Part shown: positions 11,752 to 22,543 of the stretch, piece by piece
Layout of the letters: every line of letters begins with the position of its first letter
Position numbering within the stretch: position 1 is the stretch's first letter
Source: Aplectana chamaeleonis
Lineage: Eukaryota; Nematoda; Chromadorea; Rhabditida; Cosmocercidae
DNA length: 64,000 nucleotides
NCBI GenBank assembly: GCA_029168955.1
Contig: JAPDOI010000144.1
Span: forward strand, 992,001 to 1,056,000
Direction of reading: 5' to 3'
Translations under genes and position numbers: made by a program
Notes under the pieces: generated by a model
The model's input: the letters and a program-made list of their open reading frames with translations, nothing else
Told to the model about the DNA's origin: nothing
Database searches by the model: none

Positions 11752-12354
11752 AACAGAAGAGGCGTTCAATACGGAAGTAACAGTACGTCACAGATTTGAT
11801 GTTCGCGGATGACAGCGCAGTGTTCACGGATACTGATGCGGAGACAACGTTTTTGATAAGCGATATGGCACTGATTGCAAGCTCCTACGGCTTAAGAATC
11901 AACTAGAAGAAGACCAAGGTCATGACAACCGATGGGTCGCCTGCATCTGTTCAATTTGAAGGAGTAGAGCTTCAGCAGGTCATTCAAACACCTTGGGTCA
12001 GTAGTGCAGGAGCGAAAAGTTGCGGCTACGGCAGAGGTGTGCAGCAGAATCGGGCAGGCGTCTAGTGTGTTTGCGTCGCTTGGCTGGTGTTTGTGGAAGA
12101 AAAACAACATTTCACTGAAGACTAAAGTGCGATTGTTCCGAGCGCTGATAATACCCGTACTACTATACGGCTCGGAAACCTGGACTCTGCTAAAGTCAGA
12201 CCTCGTCAAGCTAGAAGTCTTCCAGATGCGATGTTTGCGCCAGATTCTTCGAATTACGAATCGTGATCATGTTTGCAACGACGATATACGGAAGAGCTGC
12301 ATGAATCAACCGACGGTCGGAGAACAGCTGCAGACAAGAAGACTGCGATGGTTC
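11752..12354 (+). pseudogene. RTE reverse transcriptase, FADD and thumb part
   Basis: Continuation of the RTE frame after a frameshift near 11720 and another near 11793. LMFADDSAVFTDTDA carries the catalytic aspartate pair. An in-frame stop lies near 11902 (LRIN then TAG). From about 12004 the frame is open again, with RLFRALIIPVLLYGSETW, VFQMRCLRQILRITNRD and QTRRLRWF, the conserved RTE C-terminal region. It stops at 12354, where the TIR element was inserted, and resumes at 14687. Confidence 0.85.
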
Positions 12355-12713
12355 GGCTTAATCCTCGCAGACGCCTCGGTCATCGGGACTCACGCGTCAA
12401 ATAAAATGCGGGTTGTGTACGCACACACAACACGCGCCTTTACGCGCAGTGCTAAAATGCTTCCAACTCGCCGCTTCCCAAATCTACGTTCTTCATTGTA
12501 CGAAACAGGATCTGAAACAGCTCTGCAGCCAGCTTATCTGCAGAATATCGTTTTAATTACAAAAATCAACCACCTTGTTTATACCCTCGAGTAATACGGC
12601 TGAAGTGGCGAACTTTGTGATGTGATGCTGATTTCACATGTCATATATTCATTATATATGGCAATTTGTAGACTTAACAGTGACAACTCTATCGGTCAAG
12701 TCCTTACTATCGA

Positions 12714-12860
12714 AGAATCCACAGCTTCTGACTAAAGCATGTAAGATTTACGTCCGCTTTGTTAGAGTATGGGACCTGCGTTCATGCGCCGCATGAGCAG
12801 ATGCTCATTCAAAAACTAGCAAGGGTTTAAAAAAGCTTGACGAGGAAGGTCTTTAAAGGG
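12714..12860 (+). pseudogene. Retrotransposon RT fragment inside the TIR element
   Basis: About 50 codons in two frames read LLSKNPQLLTKACKIYVR and then LLEYGTCVHAPHEQMLIQKL. This is the post-catalytic segment of CR1/jockey-type reverse transcriptases (compare LEYGTPVFNP in the element at 37064-37543). It is cut off on both sides and lies within the Mutator-like element, so it may be a captured or co-inserted fragment. Confidence 0.6.
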
Positions 12861-13006
12861 GAAATGGGTTTTTCGTTTAGCGCAATTCCTAGGGACAACC
12901 TTAGAAACAAGAGGTTCCATTTGCACCCGACCGTTTCCCGGAGAAGGAGAATTTATTTGTACTCAATTTGAAAATGCTAACAAGGGAAGTACTTTTATTC
13001 AGCCTG

Positions 13007-14165
13007 AGCATTCCGGATAAAATAAACTTTCCCACAGCCGTTTTTGGCGTAGAATCCGATTATGATCTTCGCAGCTGTCTAAAACCACTCTGGAAAAAGT
13101 TGAACGCGTTTTTCAAAGCCTGGAGGTAAGGTAAGGGTACCCCTCATTAAATTTCTGAGATGTTTTGAAAAAAAAAATCGAGAATGGCTCAAAACTTGTA
13201 TGTGGGCGTAATCTTAAAGTGGTGAACACGAATCTGGAGTCTATTTTTCAAGATTCTGAACTATACTGTAGGTTACGGAGGGTACCATGCCAATGAAGGA
13301 GCAAAACCTGCCTTAGTATTTCGAAAATCGACAAACGGACTTTAAATTCGTATTCATCACCCCGAATAACCCCCGTACACAAGTTTTGAGTCAAATTTGA
13401 GACTTTGACCAAGCTACTGTAAACCCACCGTAATCTACCGTAATCTGTCAAAAATCGATAAACGGATCAAATTCGTGCTCATCGTTTCAAATAACCCCCA
13501 AAACAACAAATTGAGTCATATCTATTGTTGCGCTACGGAAATCGTCAAAAGTCGCGATTTGCCATCAGGGACCGTATGCACATCTCTCCCCGAACGTCCC
13601 CCTTCCCACGGAGCCACTCTATGATTTGTCATCGGGCAGAATTGACCAGTCAGAGCTGGCCTTCGCGGGGACGTGGACCCTCGAGGAGAGATATGCATAC
13701 GGCCCCAGATTATCCAACGATGGGTACGTTGAACGAATCAAGTCCAAAACTTTGGAAAATAGACAAATAAACCCCCAGATTCGTGATCAGTGCCGCAAAT
13801 AACCCACCTGTGGGGATTTTAGGTCAATTCTGGAACATTTTTTTAAAACGCTCTCAGAGCCCTCTAATTGGAGCAATTAAACCCCAAACCGAAAATCCGT
13901 ACGCTATCAGTCTGTGCACAGTTTGGAAAATGTGTCTTCACCCAAATTTTCGCTCAGTGAGGTAGTCTTGGGCGCTGAACACCATTATGAGGTCTGGTTC
14001 CGGGTTTTACGAAAACTAATGCGCGTTTTGGAAGGTTCAATAGGTACGAAATTCTGACGAAAAACGCCTATAACTTTTTCCAGGGTGGCTTTAGGCAGCT
14101 GCGAAGACCATAATCGGATTCTAGCCAAAAAAGGTTCTAGTAAAGTGCCTTTCGTCCGGAATGGC
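13007..14165. mobile_element. Inner long-TIR element with tandem modules
   Basis: The left end (CATTCCGGATAAAATAAACT and onward to ~13115) recurs inverted at ~14060-14165 (ending TCCGGAATGG), sharing GAATCCGATTATG and CGCAGCTG. Between the arms lie degenerate modules with words such as ACGGACCTCAAATTCGTG, CAAATAACCCCC, TTTTGAGTCAAATTTGAGAC and CCGTAATCTACCGTAATCT. The same modules occur at 15540-15900, 26800-27280 and 31380-32110. No protein is coded. Confidence 0.6.
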
Positions 14166-14686
14166 GAGGCGGACCAAACGTAGTTTCCTTGTAAGAGGTT
14201 TGGTGGTATTGTATCTATCAGTTTTTTACTCTCATACTTTCATACAAGGGACCAAAGATACAAACTTGGCTTCGCTAGGCCTTGCCTCAAGACTAGCAGC
14301 ATTTCCTCCCGGTTCGTGCGGGATATGTAGTATTATCTGAGCTTGAGTAAGAAATCACAAGTTTTTTCACGTAATTCGGTTTCAAAACTGTTGTCAGCCG
14401 GTATTTTCAACAGGAATAAATGGTATTCTAGTTCTAATTCCATTAGCATTACGTTCATAGTCTTTAAATTTGCTGTTTTTTTGTTTATGTGTCTTTGACT
14501 GTTCATCCATCTTAAGTGTCTACGCAAGTGTGATGAATTTGATTTTGGAAATCAGCCGTCCTGAGAGAAAATCAGCGAATTTGCGCGTAGAGGCGCGTTT
14601 GATGTGTGCGCCTACACTACACGCAGTTTATTTGACGCGTGAGTCCCGATCACCGAGGCGTCTGTGAGGATTAAGCCCGATGGTTC

Positions 14687-14965
14687 GGACATGTATGTAG
14701 GATGGACCCGTCCCGTCTCCCGTACAGCATGCTGTGGCGTAAGCGCCCACCATCGTGGAGAATTCAACGAACGGCCCCGAAGAAGACATGGCTCAAACAC
14801 ATAGAGGAGGATCTGAACACCCAAAGGTGCAGTGTCCTTAACGCTAAAGTTGTTGCTGCAAACCATTTTGATTGGAAGCGTATCGTTCAGGCCGCACGAG
14901 CTCCTATGGCACCTACAGCAGTGAATTGGTTGAGAGGGCATCCCGCTCCACCAGACGCCAGCTAA
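14687..14965 (+). pseudogene. RTE C-terminal region, after the insertion
   Basis: The open frame reads MDPSRLPYSMLWRKRPPSWR, KKTWLKHIEEDLN and WKRIVQAAR, ending with TAA at 14963-14965. This is the C-terminal end of RTE proteins. It joins in frame with QTRRLRWF at 12354 once the inserted element is removed, so the insertion occurred after this copy integrated. Confidence 0.85.
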
Positions 14966-15521
14966 CGGGATGAGTGAGTGAGTGAATAGAGGAGCAATCT
15001 GTATGCTGTCATCATAAATTAGTTGCAGGTAAGAGAATCTCAAGGTTTGTCTTGGTTCAATTTTCGAAAACTTTCATTTGAGGGTCTGGACCTTTCGCAA
15101 CAATACTCCGACTTTTCAGGAAGTTTTCAAAGTTATTGAACTTGAATTTCAAAGTTAAGAAGCTTATTCAAGGATTTCGAAAATTCAACCCGCTCAGATC
15201 ACGAGATTGTTCCACCTTCATCTGTTTCGCGAAGAAAACTTGAAGATTGCTCTTCTATCACTTGTACAATTACTACTCAAAGTTTCGCCGCACCTTGTCG
15301 CTCGACGTTTTCGAAAACGACCGCAAAAATAATTTTCCTCGAGAACAAAGCTTTAGGGAACTTAGGTCCACAAAACACATCATTAGGTAGGAATTTGAGC
15401 TGTGAATATGATAGTTTTTTCCTAATTCAAAACCTTCGGGGTCCAAAAAGTTACAAGCATCGGACGTTTTTTAGCCAAGTTTGGCAAAAGCTCCCCGTTT
15501 CTACAGAACTGAGCGCGGGTA

Positions 15522-16610
15522 TCAGACCTCAATTTTCCGAAGGTTCGGAATGAACGTCAAAGTCTTCATCCCAGATAACCCAATAGAGGAGCTTTAAGCC
15601 AAATCTGACACATTGAACAAGCAACCTAACAGACACCGTAACCTACTGTAATCTATCGAAAAACGGACCTCAAATCGCTGCTATGCGCTCCAATTAACAC
15701 CCGGAGAGAAATTTTGATCTAAATCTATCGTATCAAATCGTAAATCGCCAAAAGTAGCGTTCAAACCTCAAAAATCCTCCTCTTATAGAATGCTTCCGAC
15801 CTAATGACAAGAAATTTTCAAACAAGTCAACAAGTGGACCTCAGACTCGTAATCAGCGCCCAAAGCAACCCCCAAGGCAGTTTTGAGTCAAGTCACGAGC
15901 AAACTGGAAATTGTCTTTTGGGTAGCCCTCTTCTATTTGCGGAGCTACGAATAAGCCCATTTCTGGAGTCCTCGTGGCATTTAGGGAATTTTGAGCACGA
16001 ATTGTTCACTTTCGATTATACACCTGCAAATTGAAGCAAACTCTACAGTGAGCATTGAATTGAGCTTCCCCGTTAATGCATAGCCTGATCGATATCGAAG
16101 TTTTTTTTTGACGGGAATGCTATGAAGTCTTGTGTAACCCATCTGTATCCTACTCCGGGGAGAAAATTTGTTTTAGCAAAAAGAGCTGAGGTGACCCTAT
16201 AACCTTGCACGACCGACCCCGCCCACTTTAGGGATACTATGAGCTCTGTCGGTGGTGAAGGATGGCTATCACTGTTGCCATGTTTCCCTCGACTCATCAG
16301 AGGCACAGCATCATCGGAATTTTCGGAGAAAATATTTCGAGGGCCAATAATCTCAGTTAGGAGTGCGGGAGCTCTATATAGGAATTTTGAAACGGTAAAA
16401 ATCAAGCAATTTTCACTAACAATGACTTTTGCCCCCAATGAAGGTCCCTTCGCGATTAGGTGAGAATTTGTGCGGAACAAGAACACTAGGCACTGGAAAT
16501 TCTAGTTTTTTGTTCTTATTCTAAGCATAATTATTATCCATGATCGGCTCATCGGAAAAATAATTCTTATATTTTGAAAAAAAAGGAAAAAAATGAGCGA
16601 CTTTTCTATG
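15522..16610. other. Intergenic, tandem-module repeat and dispersed repeat
   Basis: 15540-15900 holds the same CCGTAACCTACTGTAATCT-type modules as the long-TIR elements. About 16300-16500 is an inverted copy of 512-720. The 137-codon minus frame 16486-16073 is part of that repeat. No gene is supported. Confidence 0.45.
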
Positions 16611-16951
16611 TTAAAGGCACAGTACGCGCGGAAAACCGTATATTATTTTCTCATGTTTTTGTGTAACATGGCCTCTCTAGTGAGCGACAATGTCGAAAAG
16701 GTCCACGAAAAACCTCCATTAGTCAAGGAAAGTCGGTCTGAACACATTGTAAAATTAAATTTGAATTTCGCGCCAAGATCGTTTTCGAAGTTTTTCAGCA
16801 TTCGGAGACCTCGTCACGCTCATACTCGAAGTTATTCTGCATGTGAGGTTTGTTTCGTAATTGTTTTTCATGTTGTTCGACAGTCGCATCAACATTCCAT
16901 GAAAAAGTGGTAGAGGACTGATGAGAACTGGTGGCGCATCTTCATCTTCGA

Positions 16952-17642
16952 AGGCATAGAACACCCAGGAAGTTATTATATTTCATTTTTTATGCCGATC
17001 TTGGAGAGAGTCACACGCTGATCACAGAGGTATCTCTGAAATAGTCCAGGACCGCTTATGAACAGAGTTATGGCTCCTTAAAGATGTCTATATTTTGAGT
17101 GTAAAAAAAATTGGTGGACGAGCTGTCTCAGGCCTGTATTTCTCTTCATTCGCAATCGTTGCGCGAGAGCGAGCCAGTATATGGAGACAGTCCGGCAATG
17201 AACTGAAGAACGACGACTTGTTGAGAGTTCATCCATCTATCTAGGCGCTATGTAGTTCGAAAATCTGGTAGGGGGTGTGACCCGCGGTGGTGAGCGAAGG
17301 AGGTCGGGTCTGTGGTGATCGCTTATATCTCGCTTATTTGGAGGAGTTCAGATCTCGTTCATACATTTTGGTCCGTGACTTGTTCCCTCAAGGAAACACT
17401 TTCAAATTCAAACCGCGACTGGCGCGGCGGTTCAATCTCACAGGCGGCTGGTGCGGCGGTTCAATCTCACAGGCGGCTGGCTGGTAATTACCAGCCAGCC
17501 GCGGTTTGAATTTGAATTGTGTTTTTTCTTGAGGGAATAAGCCACGGACCTAACCATACTTGGCATGTGTTATTCAGCAGAAATCTGCTGCACAATCAGA
17601 TAAAAATCGCGAAATTCATATTTGAGGGTGTACTGTGTGCCT
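16952..17642. mobile_element. MITE family A, copy 2, with nested foldback
   Basis: Begins AAGGCATAGAACACCCAGGA and ends TTTGAGGGTGTACTGTGTGCCT before TTAA. The interior matches copies 1 and 3 (CTTGGAGAGAGTCACACGCTG; CGCTTATATCTCGCTTATTTGG). It is ~200 bp longer than they are because of the palindrome at 17370-17552. Confidence 0.65.
17370..17552. repeat. Hairpin element inside MITE A copy 2
   Basis: The left arm 17370-17417 (GGTCCGTGACTTGTTCCCTC, then AAATTCAAACCGCG) recurs inverted at 17500-17552. The centre holds a tandem ~29-bp duplication (GCGGCGGTTCAATCTCACAG) and a perfect 26-bp palindrome at 17475-17500 (GGCTGGCTGGTAA and its mirror). It is absent from the other MITE A copies, so it is a separate insertion. 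Confidence 0.7.
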
Positions 17643-17732
17643 TTAACCCCTTTCAACCGCACGAGCCCTACGTTTTTGATGTGCCGAGATTTACCGGTGT
17701 GGCCTACTCGGCTCATTCATGAAAATGAGCCT

Positions 17733-19348
17733 GGAAATGTTAAGTGGTTTCCAGCGCGAAAGACGCTTGTAAGATGTGTGAAAAATAATGCGCTGAATTT
17801 TTGAAAGCCTCTATACAAAATTATTTTCTTAACTCACATCTCCGGTCGGGCAGGCAGATTAGAAATCCAAGAGTTAGAACTTGAGTAGTTAAAAAATGGG
17901 ACGGATTCTTACCCTCTGAATCATTGGGACAGGAAAAACTAAAGGAGGTCACTAACCATCTTCCCCAAACAATTTTTGGGTGAAGAAATTTAAATTTACA
18001 TAATCAAGTATAGTTGACAAACTGAGCTACCACGAGCGACACTCGGCGACAGTGAGCGTAAGCGGCATTGCCAATACCTACTCTCAGATGGAGCACCACA
18101 CTTCAGACCATATAATGGAGCGGTGAATTATAATAAAAGACAACGGGCGACAATTCCGTTAGTACCATTTCAAACTGTGGAAAGGTGTTTAGAGGTGAAA
18201 ATTGCAAACTAAACTCGGAAGTATCGCTGCAAGGAGTATTTAGGAACGACAATCAAAGAATGAACAATGATGGTACTCATAGGCGGCAGTAGGCGAAATT
18301 AAGCGACATTAGGTGGCAAAACGTGGTCAAGTCTGGAAGGGGTTGTAAGAATATGTAACTGGCATAGGAAAGCAGAAGACAAGTGCAACTAACGGCAGCA
18401 AGCGACATACTGTGACAACACACGACATCATAGTTGTACAATAATAACGCACTGTGCGAAAATGTTACATTTGCCTGACAATAATAGCAGTTGCGTCGCG
18501 ATAAACTCCAAAAAAAATATACGACAAGGAGGGCTCGGCCGACTCGCCTCGTCTTCCTCTAGGAGTTTACACTATGCGTGCCGCTGCGCGACAGCCCGCT
18601 TCGAACGCAACCAGGTGGTCATTCTCGTTCCTGACTAAACGTGTTTCATTAGCCCCAATACAAGGCGAAACCACCAAAACATAACTTCTTGTCAACTTCG
18701 GTGTCGGAAACTTTGCACAAAACGGTGGCCAAGAGATGGATTTTAAAGGAGAGAATTTCAAGGTCTGGTGTTGGCTTGGAGCTTGCGAAATCTGGTGAAA
18801 ATTTGTGTTCCTTCTTTGCTGGAAAAGCACGACAGACACAGAAAAACGACAGATATCGAGACAAACGAGTCCATTAACGAGGTGCCATCGGAGAGAAAGG
18901 GCAGGCCGATGGAGGCGCACGACTGGAAGGATCGAACAACTTTTATTGGCCGCCATCAGTCGTCGACCGCCGAAAGATGAACATCGGATTACAATTTGAA
19001 TAGTGTCGAGGGAAAAACCTCATTAACCCTTTGGGCACTTGTCCATTTAACAGATTCCGCCATTAGTATGGCACCCACATTGAAGTTACCTCGGTGAGCA
19101 GAAGAGATAGAAAAGACCAACTCTTTAAAAATTCTTTGGAAAATCGGCTGATTTCGTAAAACGGAGATTTGGTGTGTGAGTTGTCCGAAAACTGTTTATT
19201 CATTTTCGGAGGCTTCCATTAGAGCGCACTTTTTATCGTGCAAAAGCGACGAAAAAGTTAATCCGGCGATGTAAACGATTCCATAATTATACACCACTCC
19301 AGAAGAGTTTCGCGGACCTCCCTTGTCGAATGACTGAATTTCACCTTA
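17733..19348. other. Intergenic, degenerate GCGAC-rich sequence
   Basis: 18020-18430 is rich in scattered GGCGAC/AGCGAC words (GCGACACTCGGCGACAGTGAGCG; GCGACATTAGGTGGC), perhaps an old tandem repeat. The overlapping open frames near 18570-18999 show no known domain. Nothing else is supported. Confidence 0.3.
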
Positions 19349-19505
19349 TAACCTCTATTTCGGAGCCAAAATTACTGTGTTTCTTCGCGCGCGTGTGCGG
19401 AGCGAGTGGAACGACAGCGAGGAAGCGTGTGGAGAAGAAGACGCAGCATACGCGCGCACGCACACACGATTGACACAAATAAATTTCACTCTGAAATAGA
19501 GGTTA
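19349..19505. repeat. Short palindromic element, ACCTCTATTTC ends
   Basis: The ends TAACCTCTATTTCGGAG and CTGAAATAGAGGTTA are inverted copies; the interior is GCGC- and CGCACGC-rich. Related half-elements occur near 23823, 24430 and 39330 (CCTCTATTTCG-AGTGAAATTTACTG followed by CGTGCGTSYGC). Probably a small dispersed foldback family. Confidence 0.55.
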
Positions 19506-19713
19506 CATTCTGTTGTGGGACAGAATGTACTTGATCTATTGCGAGCCTTGACGGAGACAAGGAAAAACCATGCGAGTGGGTGGAAAAGATACGTACAGCC
19601 GGCATGGATAGCACTGATACTTTGCCTTCAGTATTTTGTGTTGGCGCAAACTCGGTGCGCATATGTTATACCATACAGTCCACGGCAACAGAAAAAAGCG
19701 GTGGTGTGGTTGC

Positions 19714-19888
19714 GGATGGTGGCCATCGTGTATCAACACTCCCGAGGAGGCTGAAGAAACGAGGGAGGAGCGAGGTTCCTGATTGGACGCAGTACGGGCT
19801 AGCCCCGTGTTGGGTCCACTCAGGAACCTCGCTCCTCCCCCGTTTCTCCCGCCTCCTCAGGGGTGTTGATACACGATGGCCACCACCC
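19714..19888. repeat. Foldback element (~175 bp)
   Basis: The arms GGTGGCCATCGTGTATCAAC through GAGCGAGGTTCCTGA are inverted copies about 70 bp long with a ~25-bp loop. No coding sequence. Immediately before it, 19595-19680 carries a word (GATAGCACTGATACTTTG, GTTGGCGCAAACTCGGTGCG) shared with the foldbacks near 45300 and 47966. Confidence 0.7.
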
Positions 19889-22539
19889 TGCGGTTTCGAA
19901 CTTTTATCAGTAGAGTGTAGTATCAATCACTTTTTTTCCGAAACAATTGTGATTGATCGGTTAGTTGTTGTTTCTATTCTCACTTTTCTGCTTGTTTTCA
20001 TTGCTTCCACGGCTTTGATCCCCGTCATAGGCGAGCAAATGCCGGACTGAACCTTCCTCTACCTCCCCTAGTGAATAGGGTCGCCGTCCTGCGCCGCTCT
20101 TAGTGTGTCGGCTGCATGCCAATCGATTACGCAGGCGTACTCGCGCGCACCGCGGCCGGCTTAGTTCGACCACATGGGGGGGGGATTTTATACCTCAGAA
20201 AGCAATGCATAGCTTACTATCGACAAGGTCGGGCACATCTGAATCAGGACAGACAACAGACCAAGCGGGCTCAGCCAGGCCACATCTGGGGGACTTCTTA
20301 AGATCGTAAAAGTTACTCTTAAGGTTCAGGTAAGGAAAGCTATCCATTAATAACAAGCTTGCTAGGGTTTAGGCATGAACCAAAACTTCTCGCAGCATCG
20401 CAGGCTGCGCATGCCCAGAACCTCCAACCCCGACCGTGTGTCCCGCGTAATAATAATAGAATCACGTCGAAGATGGAAAATCGGGACATGCTGCAGTCAG
20501 ACACCGAGTTGGTCCTGACTATAAACATTATGGAACGTAAAGTGAGAGTAGGGCGTGTCAGTTGGAAGTGCCTTGTATTTTAGATACTTTCATTGCACGT
20601 CTTCTTATTTACGAAAAATTACGATTTGCGGTCCCAAACGTCGTAAATCGTAAACCGTAAATACGCACACCCCTGATCGCAGCTCAAAAAGGTAGCATCG
20701 CGCACGCCGCACGCGCCATGAATGATGAAAATGTCGATTTTTACAGAGGATATCGGAAGGCTAATGTTTTTGAAAAGTTTCAAATTAGAAAGAGATTAAG
20801 GCAATTCACTTCGGCGCTGATCGTATTTCTCACCGCAAGCTTGTGACGCGCGGACGAACTCGGAATTGTTTGAACCGCGCAAGTTCTGTTCCAACAGACA
20901 CAAAGAACAGGCGTGAGCGTGATTTCAAATAATCGCTGACCAAAAATAATATATTCCTGCGCGAAAAAACAAAAACATTCTGGCACTATTCAGACTGAAT
21001 TTTCATTGTTCGATTGTTCGGGTAAACATATTTTTCAATTTTCCGAGAACTAGGTCTTTTTTTTCAGGTTTCCATCTTTAATAAGCTTCTGCTATTTTTT
21101 TCTATTCGAATACTAAATCATTAAAAATTCTCCATTCGTTTCCGGGAACAAGAAGCCCTAACGTTCCTTTAAAAAGCGAAGGGATGGAAAATTCCCGTGT
21201 AATAAATCGGATCAAGTATCTAGAGAATAGCTTTTCTATTTGGGTCAGTAATATGAAAAAAGTTTTTTAAAGCCGAGAAAACTAAAGGAAGTCGTGAGAA
21301 TTCGGAAGATTTCATTCACTCGGGTCTGTCTCAAGGTCCTATTTGGAGAAAAATATTATTTATTGGTAAACTTCGTCTCTAGTGTTATTCGAAAAGGCCG
21401 TCCGGCCGAGTCCAAGGAAAGGGTAAAGGGTAAAAAATCACCCCATTCACAAATCCCAAATTCTTTTTATTTTGTTTTTTATCCAATGAGGTCTAGAAAT
21501 ACATTATTCTATTTATTGCGGAGACAGAATATTTTCAACTCATTCTAAGTAGAGATCTTTATCTATAGAAGATTTCCCTGCTGCAAAAGTGCTTCTAGAC
21601 TTCTTACGCCTGAAGACTGATGACTAACGGGAATTTTGAGCCCTTGAACGACCATCGACCAGTGAACTGCAAATTTTTAACGACCCTCACTAATGCTGAC
21701 GCTGTTTTCAAGCTGGGAATAGCTATGTAAGGGTTACAATAATATAAAGGTCAACAATATCTGGCAACGGAAACCAAAAAATTTCAAGAACCACTGAAAA
21801 ATGCTCAATACCTTCACTCAGAAATTATAGACGAGATATGCGAAAAAGACAGAAAAACTAGTTGAGCAGCAGTTTACTAGTAGATCTGGAGCAGATCGTC
21901 AGCTGTGATTACGAGGGGCGGTGGGGGTGCAATGAGGAAGAAAGAAGTAACACAGCACAGAATGAAAACGTCAAACGTTTGCAAAGCGAACCAACGACAA
22001 GTGTCGCAATCGAGGATCAAGCAGTTGTGATGGAGCAGCGCGGCCGGGGAGAGATTCGAGAAAGACTCTGAATGAAAGCTGCTGAGCAGAGCAGAAGATG
22101 AGCGACGATGTGTGAAATGATGATGAAAAAACGGCACACAGACGAGACACTTGTCGTCGCGTGGCGAGTTTGACACAGGGACAGACTAGACTCTCCGTGA
22201 GAACACCGCTTCACCCGGATTTGACCGCTGTCACTGATTTATTCGTCGGTGAGGGGTCATATATCAGGCCACACATGTCATCATGACGTTGGTGAGGATG
22301 TCAGTGCAAATCAGTGACGTGATCAGAGCTTGGGTTTTAGCCCTGTTGGCAAAACATGATCCATTGAACAATCCGCAAAGCTCAGGTGAGAAGTGTTTGT
22401 ACACCCTTCAGGTCAGGGATAGGTGATCCCTTTCCAACTGTATAGGTAGGAATAGGAATTTTCTCGGAAATAGCTGTTAATCAATGGAGATTCTACTGTT
22501 TTTCACATTTGTTAATCGTTCGGAGAGTCAAAATCCTCG
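19889..22539. other. Intergenic, nothing convincing
   Basis: 2.65 kb with short, unrelated open frames and GC-rich patches near 20100-20170. No exon chain, transposon end pair or RNA gene could be recognised. Confidence 0.3.
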
Positions 22540-22543
22540 TTAA

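Larger units (their letters stand above)
12355..14677. mobile_element. Mutator-like TIR element inserted in the RTE
   Basis: 2323 bp, flanked by an exact 9-bp duplication CGATGGTTC (12346-12354 and 14678-14686). The terminal inverted repeats begin GGCTTAATCCTCRCAGACGC and stay recognisable for about 95 bp (12355-12450 against 14582-14677). A 9-bp duplication with long TIRs fits the Mutator/MULE superfamily. No transposase is visible, so it is non-autonomous. Removing it with one duplication copy restores the conserved RTE sequence across the junction (RRLRWF then GHV). Confidence 0.82.
9556..14984 (+). mobile_element. RTE-type non-LTR retrotransposon, interrupted
   Basis: Flanked by a 9-bp duplication AATAGAGGA (9547-9555 and 14985-14993). 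The 3' end is a TGAG tandem tail (GATGAGTGAGTGAGTG), as in RTE elements, with no poly-A. With the inserted 2323-bp TIR element and one 9-bp duplication removed, it is about 3.1 kb, a usual RTE length. The start codon lies only 3 bp from the 5' end, so a short 5' truncation is possible. The element sits in the arm of the older element at 9279-15521. Confidence 0.88.
9279..15521. mobile_element. Long-inverted-repeat element split by an RTE
   Basis: Bases 9279-9555 are repeated inverted at about 15236-15521. Shared words include TACCCGCG, ATGCTTGTAACTTTTT, CACAGCTCAAATT, ACTTTGAGTRGTAATTGTAC and AAGTRATAGARGA. Before the retrotransposon arrived, the element would have been about 0.8 kb: two ~280-bp arms around a ~240-bp centre (14994-15235). 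The homology continues across the RTE junction (GCAATCT at 14994 matches the other arm), proving the RTE entered the left arm. No coding sequence of its own is seen. Confidence 0.75.
16615..17732. mobile_element. MITE family C, copy 1, split by MITE A
   Basis: Starts after TTAA with AGGCACAGTACGCGCGGAAA. The sequence to ~16950 and then 17647-17732 together match the second copy at about 23915-24290 read on the other strand. The match resumes exactly after the TTAA at 17643-17646 (CCCCTTTCAACC against CCCCTTCCAACC). The intervening 16952-17642 is therefore a later insertion. Confidence 0.65.
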
